Source: Chrysomallon squamiferum (lineage: Eukaryota; Mollusca; Gastropoda; Neomphalida; Peltospiridae). Taken from it: a stretch of 64,000 nucleotides of DNA. Made by a program: the position numbers and the translations under genes. Location: the NCBI GenBank assembly GCA_012295275.1, contig CM022670.1:13217083-13281082 (forward strand), written 5' to 3'. Below, in pieces: positions 46,812 through 61,849 of the stretch (its first letter is position 1; every line of letters starts with the position of its first letter). The notes below the pieces were generated by a model, which was not told the origin of the DNA, made no database searches, and saw only the letters and a program-made list of their open reading frames with translations.

Positions 46812-48481
46812 GATAAGTTAATAAATTTCTGTGTAAGTGTTCACATGACTTTATAGGTGCATGTATTCATGTATATGTCTTTACATCTACAACATATGCA
46901 AGCATGTGTTCACACCTATAAACATTCACCTAATATAAATATTATCCATTTCCCATGTCTTACAATTTTGGCATTTTATTTAGTAGCAGTGTCTTTTTCT
47001 ATTAGTATTAATAATAAACTTTATCAAAACTCTTCTTGGTTAAACAGTCAAACTTGAACCTCATTACATGCTTCCATTTACATAAAATTTTGAAACATGT
47101 ACACAAAATAATTAAATGTTAGTCATCAGATCTAAATGTCATTGCAGTGTCATTATTTACCCAGATTAAACATTAAACATAATGACATCAGAAATTGTTA
47201 AATCCAGGTTCACAGGAACTAAGGAAGTTCAAGACAGCACTGAATGAGGTCTGATCCCATGAAGTAATGGCCTATATACTTAACTTGTGTATACTTCCTT
47301 AGTTTTGTTTTATTTGTTAAGGACAATAGTGTTTGATATTATATAGCAGCAGAATCACCAAGCAGTGTGAAGGCAGCCATTTTTGTTATTTAATGTGTTA
47401 TTGTTGGTGTCAAAGAAATATTAAACAGACATATTTAAAACAAAAAAGTTTTATTGATGTGGCTTTTTACCATTGGTTTACATAGTGACAATAAAATGTT
47501 AAAAAAAACCACAATAATTGCCTCCACAGATTCTATTTAAGAAAATTAATTTAATCTTTCTCTGCAACAAATAAGTCAAACCAAATAAAATAAATAAATA
47601 ATAATAGGGAAATTTATGCATCAGTTTTTCTTTCCATATAGTCCTACACATTTTGAAGATATATGTATAGGAAGAGTTGAAGTGCAAAATGGCATATGTC
47701 CATTTTGCTAAAACTGAGTTTGGTACAGTGATTAACCACTGCTTTGTTATGACAAATGTAATTAGTTGTAAAATCACTGACGTGCAGCAGTACAGAATTT
47801 TACTGATAGTGTAAAGGTGCTTAGATCCTTTTCAGCTGATTTTTTTTTTTTTTCTAAGTGCTCTTCTTTATTTGTTTTTTCGTGTGTGTGTGTTTTCTTC
47901 AAAAGTAATAAATAGCAGTTAAGCCCTTTTGCAAATAAACGCTTCATATCAATTTTTATTAAACCTTTGTTTTCAACAGGTAGCGGCGTCAATTCAGAAG
48001 TGTTAAATTCTTTACTCACAAAGGAATTTTGGATGTCAGAAGAATGCCCAATCCTCCGACAGGCAGTATTACTGTCGTAAAATAGCAGACAAACAATTGA
48101 AATTAATCTCAGATAGCTTTCTCCTCCTACTGTTGGGGTGGCAGTGAGGGTATGTCTGTGATTAGCCAGTGATACTGGAGTGTTGCAGTGAGAGAGGGGG
48201 AAATATTTCACATTCCAGAGTTTGTGTTGTTGTTAGCTTTGTTTTCAGGTTACCGTACTGCTTACTTTGAGAGGTTGGACAGTGCAGTAATTAGCACTTG
48301 ACTTTTGGCACTCTTTAATCCTGCCTGGCTATATGAAGTGTGCTTTAGTAATATTCTCAGGTTATGTTTTACAGTCTGAATTGTGGGTCAGGGGATCAAA
48401 TCTGTTCTATAGTCTAATTGGCTTTTCCCACCAGACTGAAGGTGATAGAGTTGGTTATCTGGAAAAATATAATTATCGCTC

Positions 48482-48594
<113 letters not shown>

Positions 48595-49918
48595 CTATAT
48601 ATCAATGTGTTAGTAATCAGTAATAAATGGTGCCCTGCTTATTGCTACATTAAAACACAAGCAGACTTGTGAAACCTGATTTGGTCTTACATGTAACTGC
48701 ATATATTTATAAAACCTCAAAACTGTAATATACAAAAAAAGAGAGGAAATAAAACACTAAAAAATCTCAAAACAGTAACAACAGACTCTTAATTTGAATA
48801 ATCACTTTGACATTAAATATAACATAAACTGGCATATAACCCATTAAACATTCATTCGCTGACAGTTTTAACATCAAATTAAGATAATATTACTAAAAAG
48901 ATTACACAGTCTATAATAATTAAAGAGAAAGATAGAATTACGTCACTGTATTGACAAAAAAACTCAAACTTTGTAGAATAATTATTAAAAAAAACAACAT
49001 CCATTGACTTATCTCAAGGACTTTTTCTTTTATGTAATGAGAACAATTAGTGTTAGGTGAGATAACAGTGTGAAGTAACTGGCTTTACCTGGGTGATACT
49101 TTTAAACAAATTCCAGGCATTCAGGTGTAATTGTTTTTGCAGTTGCTGGTGATATTTGATATGCAGTATCATCATTTCCAGTGTTGCAAATTCAATTGTG
49201 AGGTAGACTTTTTAAAAATATTTTTTTGTAAATAATGATGAGGAGTGAATGATGAGGAGCTGCTGGTGGATCACATTAAAATGTTTTACCTGATCTTACC
49301 TGGGACAGGTAAACACATTCAGGTATCGATTTTTAAAAAATTGCACAAGCTGTGAAGCTGTAAATGTGTGCCTAATTCTTCTGAAACAAACATTAAGTGT
49401 GTTTATTTTACTTGTTCGTTTCTTAATATTTAATTACTCGGAAACTTAATAAGTTTTAAAATGTTAAAAAATAATAATAATAAGTGATTATACATAATGT
49501 ACAAAATGAAATCATTTAAATTAAAATGCTTTTTTATCACATCTTTTCAGTGAGTTATTTTAGTTTATTTCTTATGTTAAACCATATTCAAAAGAAATAT
49601 TATGTACAATATTAAATATTAACAAATTTCTAAAAATATAACTGAAAATGAAAATGCCCAAACTCAGAATGACAAAAATTGACAAAACTCCTAAAGTCTT
49701 TAGCCATGATTGGTGTTAGTAACTTTGTGTACCTTACACACAAACTGTCTGATAATGAACAAAGCATGTTGTCTCTGTTCACTGATGGTCATTTTTTTTC
49801 TTAAAGTGTCTCTTATTATTTCTTTTCTTATAGATCTTTGTTTTCTCATACGGTCATTAGTTCACTAATGACATTTTTTTCTAATGTCTTTTTGTGTATT
49901 AAGTTATTCATCAGTTGC

Positions 49919-49920
<2 letters not shown>

Positions 49921-49969
<49 letters not shown>
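49921..49969. repeat. (GT)n microsatellite
   Basis: About 23 GT units. Confidence 0.92.
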
Positions 49970-49971
<2 letters not shown>

Positions 49972-50777
49972 GGTAAATATGTTTATTTGTATGTCTGTAT
50001 CAGTCTGTATCTCTATCTGTATGTGTGTCTGTGTCTATATTAATCTATGTGATTGCACTAGTGTATGTTTTTAACACTGTTTTTTCTGTGGAACTAAAAC
50101 CATCCCAGTCCATCCTCATTTCTCTCCATCCACAATTCTGCTCTTTTACTTCTTCCTTTCGTGCCCTTTGGACATTCATCAAAGGGCCCCTCAGAGGAGT
50201 GTGTCATTATCTGTAACAGAAGCCTTATTAGGACTGATACAGTAACCTACTGTTTGCACCATCACTGATCTGCGAAATAATAAATATGTGAAAAAAAAGC
50301 TATTAGCAAATTTAAATAACTGTTACACGAACGTTTGAAAACAACTAAAATGCAAACCAAGAGAACGTGTTTTACATAATTTGTAAGTGGAGAATAAAAC
50401 AGAAACAAACTGTTTGTTTACACATCGCTTTGTGTTAAATACATTTATGTGTAGCTTGTGTTTTCTGTTATAATTACACACTTAGAGTTAAGTAGTTAAA
50501 GTACTTTTTAATTTGTAAGTGGGAAAAACAAAATGGATTCTTTAGCACGGTAAACATTTTGTTCAGTGTAGTGATGTGAACTGATTTGCTGCTTTCGTAG
50601 ATCATTAAACATTTCTCAGTCAAACTGCATTATTATTACACTGTCCACATTTGTGACATTACTACATTTTAGCAACAACTGCTAAACAAGATATTGAAAA
50701 CAAATTATTTCTTAATACTTGCAAAGAAAACTAAATATAACTGCATTTAAACTAAGTATTAAATAAAAATACATGCT

Positions 50778-50781
50778 CACA

Positions 50782-50859
<78 letters not shown>
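50778..50859. repeat. (CA)n microsatellite
   Basis: About 40 CA units with a few substitutions. Confidence 0.92.
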
Positions 50860-50860
<1 letters not shown>

Positions 50861-52378
50861 CAAACACGTACACATATATATATGATACTGAAAAAAATTC
50901 TATTCAATTTCTATTGACTAATAAGCTCATACAGTTATAAATAAGTATTTTTCATACATGAATGTTAAATATAAAAAACTAAAACAATTATTTGCATGTT
51001 GCCTTATGCTAACAATTCCATATATAATCATACAAATTATGGTTACGTATTTTTAATATGTATTGGGGAAAAAAAAAAATAAAAAAAAGAAAAAGAAAGA
51101 AAAAAAATTAGAACATATTTTTTCCCACCCACAGAATCAAAGTGCAAACAAATCTATATATAATTGCTGTTTGACAAAAATAGTAACATGTTTGTGTTTA
51201 TCATATCGGGGTTTCAGCACTGATTAGAAGATATCAGACTGGATGAGGCTGTTTTCTCCACTAATACAATATAAACGACTTCGGTAAAGCATTTCATCTC
51301 ACTTCTCAATTAGCTGGTTTAGTCACCACTGGCACCCATCCAGGGGAAGTTGTCACATCTAATCAAAACTTTTCATCACTATCTTCTACTTTGTAATATT
51401 TAAAAAAAAAAAAAAAAAAAAAAACAAAAAGAAACAACCCAGAAATATTAACAATAAAATTATATTTAAAAAAGCTGGTAAGAAACAAGAATTAAGCAAG
51501 TTCATGTACTTTTTTTAAGTTAAACAGATTTATTGCATACTTTGAAGACATACTGGAGCTATTAAAAGTGTGGTTAGATTTGGCAAATGTTCTAATTGCG
51601 TTTTATTTTCATACACTCTTTTATACTAATTGAAATATAATATGTATTTGTCAGAGTATATAAACTGTAGATTATAACACAAGTACATCTTCTGATGTGG
51701 AATTAATAATCTAAATATAAAACTGCAGTGGGATCCAATTATTCATCTGGCAATCTTTCTTTGCTCTTTAAAGAAACAAAATTGTTCTGGAAGTTAATAA
51801 AAGTTATTCATCAGTTCACCCATTACGAAGTAACTAACATTACTATCACAGTGTTTAAAATATCTATCACGAAATTCAGAATGATCTGTGTATTTTCATA
51901 AATTCATCCATTTATTTATACACAAGTCATAATCAAAACTATCGTCTGTAAAGCATGCTAGCATTAAGTAAAGATCTGTTTTGAATTGGTAAGCCAAGAG
52001 TTTCTCGGTCTGTCTGTGTTAATGGATTGGTTAATAAGAAAAAGGATATGGTGGTATCATACCATCTCAGATGTTAAGGATCTTGTACTAAGAGTTGACC
52101 CCAGAACCTACATGTTCCATCCATGTCTGGTGATACGACCACTGATACTGATCACAGTCAGCAGTCATTATTCCTTTTTCACTAAACACTTTAATAACAC
52201 AGCTTAGAATAACCACTGTGTCAAGGATTTTGTTTCACTGTCTTTCCAGTAAAAAGCCTAATGACAGGTCTCAGTAATGAACTGCAGCAGTGGGAGAAAA
52301 GAAAGAAAGGAAAAAAAAGGATAATGGCTTAACATGTTTGCACCCTGGCTGTAATTAAAGCAAACAAAGCTGTAATCG

Positions 52379-52512
52379 TGTGTCACGGAATAACAGTTTT
52401 GTGTAATTAATTTGAGTGAATCTGTGTCACAGGATAACAGTTTTGTGTAATTAATTTGAGTGAATCTGTGTCACGGGATAACAGTTTTGTGTAATTAATT
52501 TGAGTGAATCTG
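52379..52512. repeat. 44-bp tandem repeat, three near-identical copies
   Basis: TGTCACGGAATAACAG, TGTCACAGGATAACAG and TGTCACGGGATAACAG begin at 52381, 52425 and 52469; each is followed by TTTTGTGTAATTAATTTGAG and TGAATCTG. Only one to three differences separate the copies. Confidence 0.92.
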
Positions 52513-52959
52513 TTAACAGGTAGTGCAGCAAGACAGTGATGTCTTCCTCGTTTGTTGTTAAAATATCTCAGATGACTTTAGGCTTATTAAAAATAACTTA
52601 GACCTGTGTTATTAAAATATTTGATGTGATTCTAGGCTTGTTAAAGATACCTTACTATTTGATTTTTTTAAGACCTATCTTATTAAAATATTTTAGATGA
52701 TGTTAGCTACTTATAAAACAATCCTTATTCAGTTATTGCTTGATTTTTTTAAAAACCTATCTTAGACTATAATCCATGACTGTGACTGTGTCTACAGTTG
52801 TGTGTCTGTTACCATACATGTACAGACAGGTGTTTCTTTCTTTTAACATCAGTCAGTGACAATAAAGATGATAACACTGCAGTGCAGTTCTTTTTAACAG
52901 AATTCAACATTTATTCATTTTGTGGGAAAAAAATCTTGACAAGCCTTTGATGCAGATGT

Positions 52960-53180
52960 GTTTGTGTTTTTGTGAGTGTCAGTGTGTGTGAGTGTGTGTG
53001 TGTTTGCATGTGTGTGTGTGTGTGTGCGGGTGTCTGTGTGTTTGTGTTTGTGTGTGTGTGTGTGTGTGTTTGTGTGTGTATATGAGTGGGTGTGTGTGTG
53101 TTTGTTATTGTGTGTGTGTGTGTGTGTGTTTGTGTTTGTGTGTGTATGTGAATGTGTGTGAGTGTGTGTGTATGTGTTTT
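52960..53180. repeat. Imperfect GT-rich array
   Basis: GT dinucleotides broken by GTTT, GAGT, GTAT and GCGG. No clean longer period is obvious. Confidence 0.88.
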
Positions 53181-54034
53181 TCTTAATAATGCCAGTTTTA
53201 ACTCACACTTTATCAACAGGATGTTTTCTTTGATGCATAAATAGAAAATTAAGTTATACTGGTGGATGATGCTTCATTGTCGTGATACCTGGAATGTTGT
53301 TTACAACTATTTTCATCACATTAGATTACTGCCACACATGAAACAAATTCTTCAGGCTCTGTGTACTTTTGGGGAGTTCCACATCAACCATCCTACATTT
53401 GTACAGAAAGATACATTTTGGTAAATGCATTTTGCTTATACTGGATGTTTTTGCATTTGTGTGTGTAATGTGTATAAGTGTGTGTGTGTGTGTGTGTGTG
53501 TGTGTTCTGTGTGTGTTATACAAATCAGACAAACATTCCATAGTTTATTATTATTATTTTTTTTTTTAAATTTATTATTCTGATGTTGTTAATTTCACTG
53601 ACTGATCAGTTATACTTTATATATATGTATATATTTATATATATAGTCATAGTTTTGTGTGTACTAATTGATTTGGATGGGCTCAGACTAATCCATCATG
53701 CTTATGTCCATTCATTTTTACATTTTCACAATTCAGATCTTTTCTCTCAGTTCACTGGACAAATGTTGTTCATTTCCTCTTGCTGATTAACATTATACCT
53801 CTGTGAATAATCTCTTGGATTTTATTTCTTTTTGTTTTTGTTTCATTTTTGTTTATTTTTCTGTAATTTTATAAAACTAAAAACACATGTTATTACTACT
53901 ATTACTACTACTATTGATTTATTTATAACAGTAATTAATAGGTATTAAATTGATAAATTTCTAAATTTACATTTATATATATATATATATACTGCCATCA
54001 ATCCATTCATCTGTCTATCCATTCTTACAAGAAG

Positions 54035-54037
<3 letters not shown>

Positions 54038-54079
<42 letters not shown>
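54038..54079. repeat. (CA)n microsatellite
   Basis: About 20 CA units; an ATT/TTTA block (54145-54260) and poly-T near 54717-54748 follow. Confidence 0.9.
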
Positions 54080-54082
<3 letters not shown>

Positions 54083-54715
54083 TATACACACATCACTCAT
54101 GTTGACCAACATTTCTTTATACAATTTCTTCAGTCAAAAATATTTTATTATTATTATTATTATTGGTTGTATTTTTGTGGATTTTTGTTCAGTTTTATTA
54201 TTTATTTATTTATTTATTTTGTTGTTGTTGATGTTGTTATTATTTTTTTTATTTTTTTTTTGCTCCAGTCTTACCTATATATAACTCTGCTTTACTTAAG
54301 CTACATACTAATGCAGTGAGGACAGAACACAAGAGATATTTTCAGTTGTTTGATACACCAACCTGTTGCTGATTCTTGTCATGGTTGTCTAAAAAACCCC
54401 ACCTGTATTAGGGAAATACTAAAACATACTTGTACCGGAGAACCTATGATAACACATTGGATAAATTCACTAGTAGTAGGAGTGGTGTATCAGTATGTAA
54501 AAGTGAAAAAACAAACACTAGTAAGTCAGTTTTAGCTCACAGTGAGGTTTTTTTTTATAATACACATCACATGTCCAGAACATACCATTTCATCTGAGTC
54601 ACTGTTTTTCACTTTCCGCTGTCTCTCTCTCGCTATATTAGGAATCTGTTTGCAATGCACAGATCTCTCACCTATTGTTATCACAATGTTGTTATTTTTT
54701 TCAAGTTTGTGCATC

Positions 54716-54748
<33 letters not shown>

Positions 54749-56554
54749 CTTCTCAGTGTGTGTTTTAGGTGAGACATTTTGGGACAGCAAGTGTGCTTTT
54801 GTCAGAAATAGTTTGTTGGCTCGACCTTGTTTTGACTGGTGCAAACAAATGTTAGGATACCTTAATCTCATCACTTTTTTCTCTCTCACTCACTCACTCA
54901 CACACTCACTCACTCCTCCTCCTCTTGCTGTTAATAAATAGCTTTTACTCTTCAGGGGAACGCAGTAGACTTTATCTCGTTCATTTTGAGCTGATCAGTG
55001 AGAAACCTTTCCCTGTATATTTTATTAATAAAAATTATATTGTTTGACTGGAACAAGAAAAAAATATATATATATCGGTTATATGTTGATTATAGGTGCA
55101 GTATATGCTATTTTATATTTTTTTTGATCCACTTTCATCAAGGATTTCAAGGTTTTTATAAGAATAGAAAATACTTTATTCTAAGTTTAGATGTCTAATT
55201 TTGAATCTGCTTCCTGATTTTGACTTATTTACTTTATTTTAAGATAAAAAAGAATACAGCGAACATCGTTTTAGAACCTATAATTCACATTCTGAAATTC
55301 ACTGAATTAATTAATTTTAGAAAAGGGGATACATTTTGTAATTTCTCCTTTGTAGAATTTCATAAATTAACTGAATTAATTTTAATTTTTGTTTTTCACG
55401 ATCTCTTGAACTCAGTTTTCTGGTTCTCTGCCTGGCATAAAAGAAGAAAGTGCGTACTAATGAATCTGATAAACAGTTAATGTTTAGAATGGGAAAACAG
55501 AGCAACCAGTGGATGTTTGGTGGGGAAAATTCACATAATTTGTCTGTGATCATTCCTTGCTGACTGACCGATTAAATCAGTCTGTATACAGCTCATTTGT
55601 GTGTAATGTACACAGAAGTACTTCTGCTGGATTCATTGACACCATTGGTAAAAGGAGGACATCTGCTTTATCAATAGGAACAGACAGAAGTGCAAGATTG
55701 ATGATGAGTTTTATCTGCCTGGTTTACACGTACTGCCAACACGACTGGTGCCACCGTGTACCACAATGTACATTGGGAATAGGTAGACCATGTTTACACA
55801 CTCAGTTCCAAGTCCCATCCAGTCTGGCCAGTGTTTTCAGAGTACACACTGGACAATGGGTGACCACTGCCTGATACTTAACAGCATTACTGAAACCAGA
55901 TCTTTATTTTTTAAACAACAGCATATGTCCACTATATATTATAAACAACAGCATTATGTCTACTACACCTGTAGAGGCTTGAAGCTGTAGCAAGAACATG
56001 TACGTACGTTAAATGCAGTGTACTGCCATGAAGTTAAACCACCACATGTTTATAGAGATCATTCACAGTTTGCCATTTTCCATCGTTTCTTGTGTACTTA
56101 TTACGTCACTTCTTCGACAGAAATGCAAGAAGTCATGATAATCTAGCATCTTTGCGTTGATTTATTTACTTGTTTATCTTTGGTGAGCAAATCCAGACAC
56201 GTGCACAATTTATTTACACGCTGTCATTTTGAACTGTGTCAGGAAAAAGTAGTGTTCTTAAAAATGGACACCTAATGTATTTTCAAGATAAGATAAGATT
56301 TGTAATTTTTTTTTTTTTTTTTTTTTTAATCTTAAAAGATTTTGATTTAGCTTAGTAAGGACTGAGTTTGCTTGCCTCAAGATTTGAGAGATAATGCAAT
56401 GTATTAACAAAGTAATGTACATTCACAGTAAATTCACATGCATACACTGGGTTTGTTTGGATGTATATTTGAACACATCTCACTTCTATACAAGTAAGTA
56501 ATCAAATAGGTATTGACATACACCAAAGACTGTTCACATAATTATACATCAACA

Positions 56555-56555
56555 T

Positions 56556-56628
<73 letters not shown>

Positions 56629-56701
56629 TACATATGTTTACTTTTGTATACACAAACACACAAGCAGACACTCTCAACTCAAACAAACACAAACACACAT
56701 G

Positions 56702-56755
<54 letters not shown>
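56555..56755. repeat. Two (CA)n arrays flanking a CA-rich spacer
   Basis: About 34 CA units at 56555-56623 and about 23 at 56706-56752, with CAAACA-rich spacer between them. Confidence 0.92.
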
Positions 56756-56758
<3 letters not shown>

Positions 56759-57175
56759 CAGCATAAAAAGTTGAAAAAAGCTAAGAGCTGAGAAAGAAAA
56801 GGCAGATATTTTGATTCTGCATGTAAACAGTCGGCACCATTTATTTTGTGTTGATGATGGACGGCTGCAGGTTACCTGTCTGTTTTCCTGGACGGGAACA
56901 CTTTGCCTGCTCGTCCTCACAGCACTGATGGAATATGCAGATTTGTTTGGCCTATTGCTATGGTAGCCACAAAAGAAAACACCGTGCATGTACTCCAGAT
57001 GCTGGTAGAATAAACTCAACTTAGGTCTGTGCAGCTCTGTACAGAACAGTTTAATATTTATTTGTTTGTTTATTCTGACAAGAAAAAAAGAAGAAGGTAA
57101 TTGCATGTGCATCCAGACATATGTATGTATGTGTGATTGTACATATGTATGATAATGTATATTTCTTATGTATTT

Positions 57176-57232
57176 GTATATATGTGTGTGTGTGTGCATA
57201 TGTATATGTGTGTGTGTGTGTGTGTGCATGAC

Positions 57233-57264
<32 letters not shown>

Positions 57265-57320
57265 CATGTGTGTGTATATATGTGTGTGTATGTGTGTGTG
57301 TATATATATGTATATAATAT
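57176..57320. repeat. GT/TA compound repeat
   Basis: GT tracts alternate with ATATGTGTG units and end in a TA tract. Confidence 0.88.
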
Positions 57321-60300
57321 GTGTGTCTGTTCATATACACTACTCCTTTGTGTTTTTTATTAATGCAGTAATCAGATGGCTAAAATAAATAAAAGATGTT
57401 AGTTAAAATAAAGAAACTAAAGATAAAAACAAACAAACAAACAAAAAAATAAGAAAACAATAATAATAATAATAATAATTTAAAAAATAATAATAATAAT
57501 AATTAACTGTAGATGTGGTGAACTGCAGTCTGATTTGTTGACACTCTGTATAATAACTGTACCTGCTAGCCATCACCTTAAAAACCAACAACACCCCCCC
57601 CCCATAATACCCCACACCTAATGTTATCAGAACTTTTAATTGCATTCCACTGGCAAAATTCCGAGAACAAAAAGTCTTGCTAGTTCTATTTTTGGCAGGC
57701 TGACTTATAATTGACATTTTACAAAAATAATGTATGTTTCTTGGCCATGCTTGTGGGTGTAAATCGAATGTGAAGAAGTGCCAGCCATTTTTTTTTTTTT
57801 AATTTTTTTTTAATTTTTTTTTTCTCTGTATGTAACAGGTTATATTCTACCTGTTTGCAGCCATCAAGTGTCACTGTTCAAATACATTAAATAAAATAAC
57901 AGGCATTAAATGTTTTTTTTTTTTTTAGCGGATTCTCTTTATTTTTAATTGCTGAAAACTGAATGGATCTGTTGTCTGTCTATAAGCATCCATATATTAT
58001 CATGCATGCATGAACACATGCACACACAAACACACACATTCTTTTTCACATATATGCACTGCAAACACATATATAGCCATAGATCTTTATATACTCATGT
58101 ATACATAATTTCTATGTTCATAAAAATATGCATATCGAATACACATAAATACTGATCACACATAATTTGCATGCTTATACAAACTCATACATTCATATAT
58201 GCATATGCACTAACACAGATACTTAAATATCACACAGACAAACATATTTGTGCACACATATACCCTGACAAGTGATACATAATACACTAAAGGCATCTCA
58301 ACAAATGTGTGTGTGTGTGTCAAAATTTAAATAAACCATATTTACATTTTACAGTCAACAGTGATACATGAAATTTAAAAAAAAAAATTATTTTGCGGTT
58401 CCGAAAATGTTCAGACAATTTATTATTCAAAACCATTTTACAAAATAACCTTTGAAATGGTATCAGTTACATTTAATATATGACATAAAATTACTGTAAA
58501 CTATCTTGAAGTCAACATGTAGCAAACCAAATTAGGATGCATCTGTATCATTGTTTTGTGTATTACATGATTCGTTTAGCAATGTTTTGTGTTGTCTTCA
58601 ACTTTAGTAAGCTAAGAAACAGGCGCCCAAAGGATTGATGATCTGAAATGATGATAATGATGATGATAATGATGATAATAATAATAATAAATACAAATTA
58701 ATGAAAAAAAACGTTGCAATTTTTTCGAGATACATAACTCATAGTTTTTCAGTCATTTTGGATATCAATCATGTTTAGATTGTCAGTGACTTCGGGTACC
58801 AGTTATTGAAACAGGTCCTGTGTGTGGATATGGTAGTTTTGTATGCGGTGATATGAAGATGATAATTAACAATGTCTGACTAGTTTAGACAAGTTGTTCA
58901 TGTTTATGTCATTAGTGTACTGCTGTGACTGAAAGAGGAGCAACAACCATGAAAACAACTGAGATTTTCATAAAATCGTGTGTGACTGCTTGTCTCCTTT
59001 CATCATCTTTCACTGTTTCGGTCTTTAGCTGTGAAACAACAAGTTGTGAACCCAGCGAATGATTGTTAAGTGTTTCCTAGGATAGTGGTCTGTCCAGCTA
59101 ACATGTAAATATGTGGTTTGTTTGTAAATGTGCATCTCGTACTTAACATATTTTTAATTTGTTTTTCTCTTCTTTATCTGTCTGTCTGTCTGTCTAAGTA
59201 TCTCAGTCTCTGTTTTTTCTGGGATTTTTATGTATAAACATTTTTGTTTTTATCCCACCTCCATTTTTCTGTGTGTGTTTTTTGGTTTTGTATCTTTATT
59301 ACACTCTGTGTTTTCTCTGCCTCTCATTCCCACTTTCTTTCTCAATTTGTCTGTCTGTTTCTTTATCTTTCTCTGTTTCTTTTTTTGTCCTTCTGTCTCA
59401 ATCTCTCTTTTTTCTCTCACTCACTGACCCTCTTTTTCTCTCAGACACCATTTATATTTTCTTTTTAAAATCAGTAAAACTGACGTGCTTTGTAATTAAC
59501 TGTATATAGTGATGTAACATCACACTTACAGTTACAGTGATAATTGTATAGTAGGAGATGTAGTAACAAGAAGACATTGAAAAATATGAAAAATTTAGAA
59601 TATTTATATAAACGAAAGAAAAACTAAATAAATTTAATTAAAATTGGTACATTTTTGCATTGATATCTTTGATACACATTCTTATTGTTCTTTTATTAAA
59701 AATAATAAATAATGAAAAATAAAATCTTTAAAAAACACAAGAATAGACTCAGAAGGCTAAAACTCTGAACTCAGACTTTTTTTGTTTTGATTTCTTGGAC
59801 TTTGATGAAAGGTTTTTAAAAAGAAAAAAGTTAAATATTGTTCTTGTACCATATTTAACACTTGACCTCCAGCATTTATACACTCAAGTTTAAGTAGGTG
59901 TTCTGCAATGTCTTCAGGACATTTATTGATGGAGATGTTAAACTTTGATCTGATGCAAAAAACAGATTTTTCAGTTTGCATAACTTGACTGGTCACTTGA
60001 TCAGTTTTCCTCCACATTCACATTGCACTGCTTCCTGGTCCAGCCAGTTGAACCAGGAATCATATGTGGAAAAAAAATTGATTCTTCCTTTCCTGTGTTT
60101 GGGAAGGTGCAGATTGAGATATTCTGCAGTGGATTTCCTTTCTTGTTACATAATCATTGCTAAATCAGTTTCATTTCTAAGCCGTTAATTTAAAATTGTA
60201 CTGAAAAGTTATGGAAACAGAGATCAGTTGTTTGGTTGTTATTGTTTTGTGGTGGGTTTTTTTGTGGGGGCTTGTGTGTGTGTGTGTTCTTATATATTTT

Positions 60301-60835
60301 TATATGTATATATATTATTAATTCCTTATAGGATAAAGAACATTGTAAATAAAATTGTATATAAGAATATTTCTGTTTTTGTTTCACTGTATTCATAAGT
60401 AAATGATAAGTAACATGTCATCACTACTTTTTATTTTTAACATTTATTGGAGAAATCAATAACCTAATGAATAACTGAGTATGTAAAAGTGATATGATAA
60501 CAATTTTATTAGGCAGAACACTGGTTCTTATAGATACCAGGGAATCAAATTGTATTTAGACTCCCTGGTCGAATGCTTTCAGAGAGCTGTATTGTGATTA
60601 GAGTTTGATCTACTTTGACCTAAATGTTACAGTTTAAAATTTAAAAAACAAATTTCATTTATTTATTATTTCACATGTATGATTGTGGATAGATATATCA
60701 GGGTAGATTCATACCATGAAGAACAACTTTGATAAACCACAGAAATACTGAAAATGCACACAAACACAGCATATTTTATCTTAATAGTACAATTCTTTAT
60801 TTGCTTATACGTTCAAACCTGAGCTTTATGTCTGA

Positions 60836-60890
60836 TTTATCAAAGGGCATGGTATGTACTGTCTTGTCTGCAGAAAGATGTATGTAATAA
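60836..60890 (+). mobile_element. SINE core fragment
   Basis: TTTATCAAAGGGCATGGTATG then TACTGTCTTGTCTGCAGAAA resembles the mollusc SINE core and shares GGCATGGTATGTACTGTC-type sequence with the fragment at 6109-6130. Confidence 0.55.
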
Positions 60891-60935
60891 AAAAAAATGT
60901 CTTTGGTTATTTGAAAAAGAAAACCCCAGTTGTGG

Positions 60936-60939
<4 letters not shown>

Positions 60940-60984
<45 letters not shown>
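60940..60984. repeat. (CA)n microsatellite
   Basis: About 21 CA units shortly after the SINE core fragment, a common arrangement at SINE tails. Confidence 0.92.
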
Positions 60985-61849
60985 ACCACACTATAACATC
61001 ATATACACACTAATATACCACCATACGCAAAACATAAACGTGCACGTACACCCCCACCACCCTCACTACCACCCCCACCACCAATATGCAATAGAATAAT
61101 CATGGGTGCTGGCAGCAGAACCGAGTTTGAGTTACCTCCCTTTGTTTACATTTCCTGGCTGCTTGCCCAGGAGTGTGGGAGTACTGCAGCTGTTGGCTGT
61201 GTCTATCTGAGTCTACTGTCGAGGAAGTCAGTCTCACAACACACTGCTTTTACAACACAGACAGAAATAGCTGGCACAAGTAACTTTTAAAAAAACACAA
61301 AACCCCCCCACCTCAGTGTTATAGAAAAGTAGGGGGGGGAAAAGCTACATATTACCTAATGAAATTCATTAACACTTTGATGAGCAGTTGCTGATTCATT
61401 CCACAGCAATCAGTGCATGTCACAGTATAAATAAATCAAGATGTACAGCGTCTGCCAAGTCTTTGTTTGTTCATCGTCAGTTTTTAATGTTCCCCTGGAG
61501 GAAAAGAGGAATTTAATATGGCCACCAGACTGTTTGAGAGACTGTCAGATTAATTCTAGTTAACGGATAATAAATATCAAATTAAAAAAAAAGTTATTAT
61601 CATCATCATTATCTATTCTGTTGTTGATAATTATTGCTGTTACTGTTATTACCAGTAAGAATACTGGTATTAATTTATTTTGGAGATGGTTAAGATTTAA
61701 AATGCTCATTTAAAAGGTTTAATAAACATATTTCCAAAATTATTGTGTGTTTTTTTTGTTTTTTTCATCTGCATAGTCATACATATGCACACTGCCAACA
61801 GAACATGATCACATATAAAAAGTTAGCTTGTATTCATTTTACATTTATA

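Noticed and set aside
47774-48211. 145-residue minus-strand open frame
   Set aside because: It has no domain, contains a Lys/Glu-rich stretch from a poly-T/C tract, and lacks convincing splice or start context.
55557-55990. Complex-looking 105-residue plus-strand frame
   Set aside because: No acceptor/donor pair with conserved-looking protein and no family recognised. Kept only as one of the non-repetitive intron islands.
56513-57388. Open frames of up to 263 residues rich in His/Thr or Cys/Val
   Set aside because: They are read-throughs of (CA)n/(GT)n arrays. The unique patch at 56770-57110 shows no exon boundaries I could support.
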